Shown here one piece after another: positions 1-5,845 of a DNA stretch of 7,700 nucleotides. The stretch is from the NCBI GenBank assembly GCA_039026595.1, contig JBCCMA010000158.1:1-7700 (forward strand), given 5' to 3'. Each line of letters opens with the position of its first letter. Position 1 is the first letter of the stretch. Position numbers and translations under genes: made by a program. This DNA comes from JBCCMA01 sp039026595. Its GTDB lineage: Bacteria; Pseudomonadota; Gammaproteobacteria; Steroidobacterales; JBCCMA01. Below the pieces are notes generated by a model. The model made no database searches and was not told the origin of the DNA. It saw only the letters and a program-made list of their open reading frames with translations.

Positions 1-78
1 AACCGAGGCAAGGTGGAGGAACGCGTGGCGGATTGGCGCGAATCGATTTGTGATCATCCGAGACCTTTGGAACTTTGA
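1..78 (+). CDS. Possible 3' end of an unidentified gene entering from the left
   Basis: Frame 1 is open from the first base to a TGA at 76-78 and would encode about 25 residues ending in ...RVADWRESICDHPRPLEL. The composition (charged and helical, with two Trp-containing turns of plausible coding sequence) looks more like a protein tail than the other frames here, but 25 codons is too short to identify a family, and an open stretch of this length can occur by chance. No start is visible because the window begins inside it. I do not recognise the product. Confidence 0.25.
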   Translation, partial: NRGKVEERVADWRESICDHPRPLEL

Positions 79-181
79 CCGCGCTTTTTGGCTAGGCTGG
101 AAGCGTGAAACGCCTACGCAATATCGAAATCGGCCTCGTACGGATCCGAGACGGAGTATTTGGCTAAGGATTGGTCGGCAT

Positions 182-245
182 GAATTCACACCTTGTTCGT
201 GTTTGAACTCCGGGAATTCACGCGTTGTACGCATTTGAACTACGA
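182..245. repeat. Two-copy 32-bp imperfect tandem repeat
   Basis: Units 182-213 and 214-245 abut exactly and match at 25 of 32 positions by direct alignment. Both begin GAATTCAC, share a central TTGT, and share TTTGAACT near the end. Within each unit the left arm (TTCAC...) can pair imperfectly with the right arm (...TTTGAA), giving a small bulged hairpin. At one stem position an A-T pair in the first unit becomes G-C in the second. No third copy was found next to it. It could be a duplicated regulator-binding site, a short repeat expansion, or decayed repetitive DNA. Confidence 0.6.
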
Positions 246-347
246 ACGTACGGAGTTGAGTGCGGAAATCGTCCGTATCGTCACCAGGACGTACACAATT
301 GCCGGCAGGAGTCCGCGAACAAAGCTCACCCGCAATCCCAATATGCG

Positions 348-363
348 CATAATATATATTATG
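348..363. repeat. 16-bp perfect AT-rich palindrome
   Basis: CATAATATATATTATG reads identically on both strands and is flanked by mismatching G and T, so the symmetry is exactly 16 bp. It stands out in this GC-rich window. Being AT-only in the core, it would melt easily and contains -10-like hexamers on both strands. It lies just beyond the end of the broken barrel gene. It could be an operator for a dimeric regulator, part of a promoter, or a chance AT run; no associated gene decides this. Confidence 0.5.
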
Positions 364-369
364 TTAAAT

Positions 370-383
370 TAGCTTGAGAGCTA
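370..383 (-). terminator. Weak hairpin at the end of the broken gene, possible terminator
   Basis: On the minus strand TAGCT-CTCA-AGCTA forms a 5-bp stem with a 4-base loop. The stem begins at the stop codon of the barrel remnant (381-383) and is followed by ATTTAAC, a poor U tract. The stem is AT-rich and short, so it would be inefficient as an intrinsic terminator. It is the only hairpin at the downstream end of the minus-strand genes on the left side. Confidence 0.25.
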
Positions 384-588
384 GAAGCGGTAACCGATCC
401 CCGCCCCAACAACCCAGTCCGCGCTGCGATCATTCAATCCGCTACCGCCGATCAGCATCGTGCAACCACAAGAGACCCAGCGAAGCATCAAAACTGCGGC
501 TTTCGAAGTTTCACCTGCCCATCGGCAGCGACACGCCTGCCAGTATGGCCAATGCCGTGCGATCGCCGTAATGCAGTGAGTGGCTTGG
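381..588 (-). pseudogene. Remnant of an outer-membrane beta-barrel protein (broken)
   Basis: Reading minus-strand frames downstream of the 203-residue gene gives pieces that look like one degraded barrel protein. From 588 the frame reads ...YGDRTALAILAGVSLPMGR, stops at TGA (511-513), and continues in the same frame as NFESRSFDASLGLLWLHDAD to a TAG at 442-444. A second frame then carries ...DRSADWVVGAGIGYRF and stops at 381-383. The first pieces resemble the 'LAGVSLPTG...FGS..FD.SLGL' region of transporter-like barrels such as the MetA-pathway phenol-degradation (Phenol_MetA_deg) or DUF3187 families. The last ends in the terminal Phe typical of barrels recognised by BamA. The signal peptide and N-terminal strands are absent, and the spacing between pieces is shorter than expected, so besides a nonsense codon and a frame change there is probably an internal deletion. 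The family assignment is from memory of motif patterns; the brokenness is directly visible. Confidence 0.5.
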
Positions 589-1200
589 TCACAGTTTTTC
601 CGACTGGGCATTGAGATCGGACACCAGGCAGACGGCTAACAGAACCGTTGCGACTACACCAGATCCACCGGCGAGCGGCAGATCACCAAACACCTTGCGT
701 CCCGCCGACATCGATGCTGCGTTGGCCACCAACGCAACGGCGCCGACCGCGCCACTGATTCCTCCCAAGGCCCGGGCGCCCGTACGTAAACCCGACAGGC
801 CAAACGACATCAGCGCCAACGCGAGCAAAACTTTCGCGGCGTTGTACACCATAAACGAGAACGCCACGACCGCACTCGCAGCGGGTCTGACACCGTCAAC
901 ATTCCCTGCCGCTTCAAAAAATGGTCCGAACATGGTGAGGCCAACGCCCACCTGAACCACATTTAAAATCGCAGCCGCCGTGATGGCAGACCAGGCCAGA
1001 GAATGCGTCCGGGATTGGGCCAACGCAGAGCCGGCGAATGCCGCTATCAACGTAAACAGAACACCTTCGGTTCCCCACAGGAGCTGTCGCGGCACCTCGG
1101 CGTCAGACACGTATAGCGCGGTGTAGATCGCCTGCGTGATGGCCGAAACGACCAGTAGCACCGCCACAATCCGCGACGTGCGTAGATAATCAAATAGCAT
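589..1200 (-). CDS. Six-helix integral membrane protein of unknown function
   Basis: This encodes 203 residues starting at ATG (1198-1200). Hydrophobic segments at about residues 10-31, 41-60, 68-92, 108-134, 142-162 and 180-196 predict six inner-membrane helices with short loops. There is no signal peptide beyond the first helix, no soluble domain and no obvious metal or catalytic motif. A distinctive stretch, GLTMFGPFFEAAG (about 87-99), sits between helices 3 and 4. The start is supported by the early basic residues before helix 1, although the ribosome-binding site is weak (CGGATC about ten bases upstream). I do not recognise a characterised family. The gene is divergent from the cyclase-FHA gene and immediately followed by the barrel remnant. 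Its stop (589-591) lies in the same frame as the first remnant piece, so its present C-terminus could be a rearrangement product, but the protein otherwise looks complete. Confidence 0.8.
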   Translation of the reverse strand: MLFDYLRTSRIVAVLLVVSAITQAIYTALYVSDAEVPRQLLWGTEGVLFTLIAAFAGSALAQSRTHSLAWSAITAAAILNVVQVGVGLTMFGPFFEAAGNVDGVRPAASAVVAFSFMVYNAAKVLLALALMSFGLSGLRTGARALGGISGAVGAVALVANAASMSAGRKVFGDLPLAGGSGVVATVLLAVCLVSDLNAQSEKL

Positions 1201-1491
1201 ATTCGAATGATCCGTTTTTTCGAGACGCCGCAGTGTAATCAGTTTTGATCGCGCTGTTCATTGAAACAGGTGTCACGCGCGCTGCGCAGTAGTCGGACTC
1301 GGTGACCTCAACCATCCGCTGGGACGCGCAGCCAGTAAAGCGCACTATCTAATCGTGCTGCTTTTTTGCGCCAAGATGCGGTGATTTCAATGTCGATGTC
1401 GCTATTTACAACAAGGTTGGGAGAACCCGCCCGCAAACTGATCGCGTCTCGCGGCGGCGTGGGGTGGCCCCAACGTCGCACGAGCGCCCAA
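1201..1491. promoter_or_regulatory. Divergent intergenic region between membrane-protein and cyclase-FHA genes
   Basis: Both flanking genes are transcribed away from this stretch, so it must contain their promoters unless the cyclase starts earlier. No strong consensus -35/-10 pair is visible on either strand. Bases 1366-1491 are open in the cyclase frame, with alternative starts at TTG 1366, GTG 1381, ATG 1390 and ATG 1396, so part of this may be coding. No tRNA or clear hairpin was recognised. Confidence 0.4.
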
Positions 1492-2478
1492 ATGACCGAC
1501 CCAACCACCACCGATCCGACGTCCGATCTGGCAGACATGTCACTCAACGAACTGCTGGCACTACGCGACAAGGTATCGCGCACGCTCAAAAGGCAGTACG
1601 AGCAACACACCACCCTCCTTTTTGTGGATGTTGTCGGATCGACTGCGTACCTCGCACGCCACGGCAATGTCGCTGGCCGTGCGTTGCTCGACCGGTTTCA
1701 GGATGCGGTGTCGCAGTGCCTGAAAGACGCCAACGCTACATTGATTGACACCGCCGGCGATGGCGCGTTTCTCATGGCCGATAGCGCGCAGGACGGTGCA
1801 AAATTACTGATCGATTTGCAGCGCCGCGTAACCAAAGACAATCTGTCGATCGCCCCCGACCGTCATCTAAGCCTCAGGGCGGCCCTGCACTGCGGCCGTG
1901 CGCTGGTCGATCAGGAGCGCGTAACCGGTGAGTCCGTGCATACCACCGCCCGCCTTATGGACTCGGGTGACGCCAATGAGATTCGGCTCACCGAGGAGGC
2001 CTTCCATGCCCTCCCCGGCGCATTGCGGGCGCTGTGCAAACGCCTTGGCCCACAGCGGTTCAAGGGCCTCGGCGAAGATGTCACCATCCTGCAGCTGGAC
2101 TGGCGCGATCGTGAGCGGTTTGCCACACACATTACGATCGCGGAGAGCGGGGTCGTGATTCCCATCGGTTTTAAACCCAGACTGACCTTGGGGCGCATGG
2201 CAACGCTCGATGGTAAGCCGGCGAACGACATCGTTCTGGTTCACCCTGACGCGCGCATAAGCCGACGGATCAGCCGATGGCACGCCAATCTCGAGATGGG
2301 GCCGGACGGTTATGAAATTCAATCGCTCGGCCGCTCCCCTACCCGCGTCGACGGCCGACGCTTACGAGAGGGCGATCGAGCGCTGGTGAAACCGGGCACA
2401 GTAGTCGAATTTGGAGGCGTGCTAACCGGCACGTTTCGGGTATCCACGCCGGACACCGCCCACACCGTTGTGTACTAG
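1492..2478 (+). CDS. Class III adenylate/guanylate cyclase-homology domain fused to an FHA domain
   Basis: The protein has 328 residues from ATG 1492. A short helical N-terminus (about 15-38) leads to a class III cyclase-homology domain (about 40-205), then a forkhead-associated phosphothreonine-binding domain (about 225-318). It is predicted cytoplasmic. Canonical features kept are metal-binding D46 in FVDVVGST and D90 in DTAGDG, and the transition-state Arg R154 in VHTTARL. The purine-specifying Lys is D86, the second specifying residue is R143, and the catalytic Asn is H150. From memory, D in place of Lys (IDTAGDG) and H in place of Asn (VHxxAR) recur in a common bacterial subfamily, so this is probably a subfamily trait, but cyclase activity and substrate are uncertain. 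The FHA part shows LGR (233-235), NDI, SRWH (261-264) and VDG, and lacks the usual Asn before the VNG turn. The start is uncertain: the frame is open back to 1366, but no upstream start has a convincing ribosome-binding site and the extra residues look non-conserved. It converges on zntB with a 16-base gap. Confidence 0.85.
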   Translation: MTDPTTTDPTSDLADMSLNELLALRDKVSRTLKRQYEQHTTLLFVDVVGSTAYLARHGNVAGRALLDRFQDAVSQCLKDANATLIDTAGDGAFLMADSAQDGAKLLIDLQRRVTKDNLSIAPDRHLSLRAALHCGRALVDQERVTGESVHTTARLMDSGDANEIRLTEEAFHALPGALRALCKRLGPQRFKGLGEDVTILQLDWRDRERFATHITIAESGVVIPIGFKPRLTLGRMATLDGKPANDIVLVHPDARISRRISRWHANLEMGPDGYEIQSLGRSPTRVDGRRLREGDRALVKPGTVVEFGGVLTGTFRVSTPDTAHTVVY

Positions 2479-2494
2479 GTCGTTTGCAATGGAA

Positions 2495-3475
2495 TCAGAG
2501 CCAGCGTTTCCAGCGCATGAACACCAACACAGCGACACCAATTCCCAGCATCGATACCATCAGCGCCGCAAACGCCCCCGGTTGTTCGACGCCCGGTAGA
2601 CCACCGACGTTCATACCAAAAACGCCCGTCAAAAAAGACAACGGTAGAAAAATTGCGGACACGATAGAGAGCACATACATGCGCGTGTTCTGTTGCTCCG
2701 CAACGCGATTTTGAAGTTCTTCCTGCAGTACCAAGGCGCGCTCCCGCGCAAGGTCCAGATCCTCGACGTAGCGCGTTGTCCGGTCCGCCTGATCACGGAG
2801 CTCGAAGGCGTCCTCCTCTGCGAGCAGACCCTTGGTCCTGTACAGCGTGTCGAGCGCATCGCGCTGCGGTGATAAGTACCGCCTTAGCGCGGCAGCCTGT
2901 CGCCGCACCTCGCTGAGCTGACCACGCAGATCAGCCACCGGCCCGGTGGCCAGCTGATCTTCAATCTGCGTCAGTCGGTCCTCCAGATCGTCAACAACCT
3001 CACCGATACGCGCTGCAATTTTCCCGACAAGCAAAGCAACGAACTCCCCCGTCGAACCCGTACGCATCCCCTTCTCTACTGTGTCCCGCACATCCTGTAT
3101 CGAAAGCAGAACGCGTTCACGTTTGCGCGCGGTGACCACACGATCAGCTGTAAACCAGATTCTCAACGCGACCATGTCCTCAGGATCGGCGCCCGCTTTC
3201 ATATTGACGCCTCGAAGGACAAGCAGCACGCCGTTATTGTGAGAAAACGCACGCGGTCGCGTTTCCTGCGCGGTCAGCGTATCGACAACCACCTCGTCCA
3301 GACCACGCGCAAGGAGCCACTCGCGGGCCCGTTTTGCATCGCTCTGGATGTGCACCCACACAAACGCAGTATCCGGACCGATCGCCTCGTCAGCATCGAC
3401 CGCGCGACCGGTGCCATCACCACTCACGGCGTAGCGCCAGAACAGATCTTGCTGGTCAGTGAATTCAGAGCTCAT
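2495..3475 (-). CDS. zntB: ZntB/CorA-family divalent metal transporter
   Basis: This 326-residue protein matches the usual ZntB length of about 327. A large cytoplasmic N-terminal domain carries the family stretches TRPR (about 84-87), LRGVNM and GADPEDMV. A long helical, coiled-coil-like region (about 150-262) follows. Two C-terminal helices (about 266-286 and 300-322) flank the GMNVGGLPG signature (287-295), and the protein ends in a basic tail. GMN is the selectivity-filter motif of CorA channels. The following VGGLPG is typical of the ZntB branch, which moves zinc (proton-coupled uptake in studied examples), so Zn2+ is more likely than Mg2+, though substrate cannot be fixed from sequence. 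The start at ATG 3475 is chosen because AAGAGG lies 4 bases upstream; an in-frame GTG at 3508 would add 11 unlikely residues. It is divergent from the cyclic-nucleotide-binding reductase and convergent with the cyclase-FHA gene. Confidence 0.92.
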   Translation of the reverse strand: MSSEFTDQQDLFWRYAVSGDGTGRAVDADEAIGPDTAFVWVHIQSDAKRAREWLLARGLDEVVVDTLTAQETRPRAFSHNNGVLLVLRGVNMKAGADPEDMVALRIWFTADRVVTARKRERVLLSIQDVRDTVEKGMRTGSTGEFVALLVGKIAARIGEVVDDLEDRLTQIEDQLATGPVADLRGQLSEVRRQAAALRRYLSPQRDALDTLYRTKGLLAEEDAFELRDQADRTTRYVEDLDLARERALVLQEELQNRVAEQQNTRMYVLSIVSAIFLPLSFLTGVFGMNVGGLPGVEQPGAFAALMVSMLGIGVAVLVFMRWKRWL

Positions 3476-3610
3476 AGGGCCTCTTGCACAGGTCGCGATG
3501 GGATACACTCGGCAGACCTATCCTACATCGAACCGGGGTGTCACTTGTCGCAATCCACAGACCGCGCAGAGCACGATGTGCCGCCGTGGGCAGCCGGCGC
3601 TGCTCAACGC
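3476..3610. promoter_or_regulatory. Divergent intergenic region between zntB and the reductase-fusion gene
   Basis: These 135 bases separate two outward-facing genes and should carry both promoters. TTGCAC (3484-3489) and TACACT (3504-3509) on the plus strand are promoter-like, but only 14 bases separate them, too short for a normal sigma-70 promoter. No convincing Zur- or CRP-type palindrome was seen. Part of the region may be translated if the reductase starts at TTG 3545 or GTG 3578. Confidence 0.4.
3480..3485 (-). promoter_or_regulatory. Ribosome-binding site of zntB
   Basis: The minus strand reads AAGAGG, then CCCT, then ATG. This supports the start at 3475 over the upstream in-frame GTG at 3508. 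Confidence 0.6.
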
Positions 3611-5245
3611 ATGCACGAACTGGATCCCAGCCTAAGCGACAGTGAGATCGACATCGTCCGTCGCTACGGTGAAGAAGCGACCTTTAATGAAGGTGACTTG
3701 TTGTGGCGAGCGGGCGACATCGCCATCTTCATGCTGGTGCTGGAAGGACAGATCGACGTGCACCACAACGACGATCAGGGTGAGCGCGTGATCATAAGCC
3801 ACGGCCCCCGTCACTACATCGGTGAAATTGTCACCATGTCAGGCGGCCAGGCGCTGGTCTCCGGGCGTGCAAGCGCGCCACTCCGCGCACTTGTTCTGCA
3901 ACCGGATGCGGTGCGCAGTCTCATCGCCACCGAGCCCGAGCTCGGCGAAAAAATCCTGCTCAGTTTTATTCTGCGGCGCATGCGCATGGTGGCCGAACGC
4001 CTGGCCAACGTGCAGTTAATCGGCGACCAGCGCGAGGCGGACTGTCTGGTGCTGGAGAGCTTTTTGTCTCGCAACGGTATCCCGTTTGATCTCCTCGATA
4101 CGGGCGCGTCGGTTACGCCGCGACTGGACGCCACCATAACCCGTCATTCGCTGACAAGAGCGCAACTGCCCGCCGTTGTGGTCAATGAACGCGTGCTTGA
4201 GCGTCCCACGACCCGGCACATCGCCGAGGCTCTGGGCTTCACGGTGCAGATCGATTGCGGCACCACTTACGACGTCGCGGTGGTCGGCAGCGGGCCAGCC
4301 GGACTGACCGCAGCGGTGTACGCCGCATCAGAAGGCCTGTCCGTACTGGTGCTTGAAAACTGCGCACCGGGAGGACAGGCGGCCTCAAGTTCTCGCATCG
4401 AGAATTACATGGGATTCCCCACGGGCATCAGCGGTCAGGGACTGATGGGGCGTGCGTACCTGCAGGCGCAGAAATTCGGTGCCAAGATCGCCGTGGCCCG
4501 CGAGCTGCTGACGCTCGAGCCCGCCGAGCCACTCCATAAACTGCACATCGACGGCGGTGACACCGTGTTTGCCAGATCGGTCGTACTGGCGTCCGGCGCC
4601 ATTTATCGCCAGCCCCAGATTGAGGGCCTCGACCAACTCGGGGGAATCCACTATGGCGCCAGCCACGTGGAGGGCGAACTGTGCCGCGGTCGCGACGTCG
4701 CCGTCGTGGGCGGCGGCAATTCAGCCGGTCAGGCCGCCATGTATCTGTCGACGCGCGCCCGACACGTGCATATCTGGATTCGCGGTAAGGATCTGACCCA
4801 CAGCATGTCGTCCTATCTGATCGATCGCATCGAGAAATCGCCCAACGTCACGCTCCACAGCCATACCGAAATCGAGAAGCTGGAGGGGGATTCGCGTCTG
4901 GATGGTGTCGTGGTCAAGAACAACCAGACTGGCGAGACCCGACGAGCCGACGTCAGCAATCTCTTCATTTTTATCGGCGCCCAGCCCGGTACCAGCTTTG
5001 TTCCGGAGGAAATTGCGAAAGACGCACGCGGCTTCGTGTTGACCGGTGATGATCTTGACGCGGAAACGCTGTCGCGATGCCACTGGTCAGAGGACCGCAA
5101 GCCCTACCTGCTGGAAACGAGTTGCCCCCGTATCTTCGCCGCCGGCGATGTGCGCTCAGGGTCCGTCAAACGGGTGGCGTCCGCCGTTGGCGAAGGTTCA
5201 GTCTGCATCCAGTTCGTGCACCGCGTTCTCGCGGACGCGACCTGA
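3611..5245 (+). CDS. Cyclic-nucleotide-binding domain fused to a thioredoxin-reductase-like flavoprotein
   Basis: This 544-residue fusion has a cyclic-nucleotide-binding (CNB) domain (about 8-130), a thioredoxin/glutaredoxin-like segment without a CXXC (about 135-210), and a thioredoxin-reductase fold (about 218-540). The flavoprotein part has GSGPAG (226-231) for FAD, GGQA..SSRIENYMGFP (254-270), GGGNSAGQAA (367-376) for NAD(P)H, and AGDVRSGSVKRVASAVGEGS (511-530) for FAD. The site where thioredoxin reductases carry the redox CXXC reads HYGASHVEGELC (347-358), so the disulfide pair is missing; the electron acceptor is unknown. This architecture and the missing CXXC are known for annotated CNB-containing 'thioredoxin-disulfide reductases'. 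In the CNB cassette GE (71-72) is present, but the positions of the CAP phosphate-binding Arg-Ser are L82-V83. The frame is open back to 3239, antisense to zntB, so that part is excluded. ATG 3611 gives the usual family length but has a poor ribosome-binding site; GTG 3578 and TTG 3545 are alternatives. It is probably cytoplasmic. Confidence 0.9.
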   Translation: MHELDPSLSDSEIDIVRRYGEEATFNEGDLLWRAGDIAIFMLVLEGQIDVHHNDDQGERVIISHGPRHYIGEIVTMSGGQALVSGRASAPLRALVLQPDAVRSLIATEPELGEKILLSFILRRMRMVAERLANVQLIGDQREADCLVLESFLSRNGIPFDLLDTGASVTPRLDATITRHSLTRAQLPAVVVNERVLERPTTRHIAEALGFTVQIDCGTTYDVAVVGSGPAGLTAAVYAASEGLSVLVLENCAPGGQAASSSRIENYMGFPTGISGQGLMGRAYLQAQKFGAKIAVARELLTLEPAEPLHKLHIDGGDTVFARSVVLASGAIYRQPQIEGLDQLGGIHYGASHVEGELCRGRDVAVVGGGNSAGQAAMYLSTRARHVHIWIRGKDLTHSMSSYLIDRIEKSPNVTLHSHTEIEKLEGDSRLDGVVVKNNQTGETRRADVSNLFIFIGAQPGTSFVPEEIAKDARGFVLTGDDLDAETLSRCHWSEDRKPYLLETSCPRIFAAGDVRSGSVKRVASAVGEGSVCIQFVHRVLADAT

Positions 5246-5248
5246 AAA

Positions 5249-5845
5249 TCAGCTGCCCGCCTTGATCTCTGAAGAGTCCGCAACCGACTCGGTCCAGCCT
5301 GCAATGACGGCGGCCACATCGCCATCATGCGTGCGCATCAGCTCGGCAAACTGATTGCGATAAGTCAGTCCCAGATTGACGCCGTTGACGATCATGTTGC
5401 GCACGCGCCATTGGTCATCAGACGCCGCCAGAGAAAACTGAATCTCGTAGACCCCATCGCTTGATGTGACGGTGACCGGCACCTGGGCCCGGCCCGGCCG
5501 CGGCACCCGGGCTTTCGCCACATCCAGTTCATAGTCACCGAGTGAACCCAGCCCGTCCCGTAAGAGTGACGTCAGCGACGATTGAAAGACGTGACGAAAC
5601 TCAGTCTGCTGTGCATCACTCAGCGCATCGCGGTGTTTGCCCATCACGCCGCGACTTATGGCCTCAAAGTCCACGGTCGTCTCAAGCCTGGCGGTCAGCG
5701 CATCGGTCTCCGCCGGACTGTTGAGTGCCTTGAACAGCGCGGTCGACTCGCCCTCAATCCACGCACCGGGCTCGCCCGGATCGGCATTGACCGTCAGCAT
5801 GGCTACAGCCATGACCAGTGTGAGCACTTTGCGTAAATCAGACAT
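5249..5845 (-). CDS. MlaC/Ttg2D/HpnM-like periplasmic lipid-carrier protein
   Basis: The protein has 198 residues. A signal peptide (basic RK at 5-6, hydrophobic 8-18, likely cleavage after VNA at 21) directs it to the periplasm. The mature part matches the MlaC family: VDFEAISRGVMGKHRDALSD (58-77), a helical FxxxFQSSL stretch, GDYELDVAKARV (103-114), a beta-sheet core with VPVTVTS and YEIQFSL, and the family-typical VNGVNLGLTYRNQFAEL (153-169). Family members carry phospholipid or other lipids between membranes. Here it follows an RND/MMPL transporter rather than the MlaFEDB ABC genes, like HpnM beside HpnN in hopanoid clusters, so the cargo may be a lipid or hydrophobic molecule handled by that transporter. 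Its ATG overlaps the upstream stop by 8 bases, with GGAG 9 bases before it. It ends 3 bases from the convergent reductase stop. Confidence 0.88.
   Translation of the reverse strand: MSDLRKVLTLVMAVAMLTVNADPGEPGAWIEGESTALFKALNSPAETDALTARLETTVDFEAISRGVMGKHRDALSDAQQTEFRHVFQSSLTSLLRDGLGSLGDYELDVAKARVPRPGRAQVPVTVTSSDGVYEIQFSLAASDDQWRVRNMIVNGVNLGLTYRNQFAELMRTHDGDVAAVIAGWTESVADSSEIKAGS

Larger units (their letters stand above)
79..380. other. Intergenic region with repeats and no convincing gene
   Basis: No reading frame here looks like protein. The one short plus-strand frame (from base 50) is rich in Arg, Trp and Cys in a pattern typical of non-coding GC-rich DNA. The stretch is noticeably more AT-rich and repeat-laden than the rest of the window. 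It holds a two-copy 32-bp tandem repeat (182-245), a 16-bp AT palindrome (348-363) and a hairpin at its right edge (370-383), each listed separately. No tRNA cloverleaf or convincing paired -35/-10 promoter was recognised. Confidence 0.6.

Noticed and set aside
50..238. 62-codon plus-strand frame
   Set aside because: Arg/Trp/Cys-rich composition without domain-like pattern, overlaps the tandem repeat, and has no ribosome-binding site.
1308..1667. Minus-strand frame opposite the start of the cyclase gene
   Set aside because: It is antisense to the well-supported cyclase domain and has no recognisable protein features.
1867..2322. Minus-strand frame of 151 codons opposite the cyclase-FHA gene
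   Set aside because: Shadow of a real gene with recognised motifs; its own translation shows no domain.
2461..2474. ACAC-CGTT-GTGT hairpin at the end of the cyclase-FHA gene
   Set aside because: Only a 4-bp stem, inside the coding sequence and without a U tract, so not a credible terminator.
3484..3509. TTGCAC / TACACT promoter-like pair upstream of the reductase
   Set aside because: The 14-base spacing is too short for a standard sigma-70 promoter; mentioned only as a weak possibility.
3239..3610. N-terminal extension of the reductase reading frame
   Set aside because: It is antisense to zntB for most of its length, and relatives of the reductase begin near the CNB domain.
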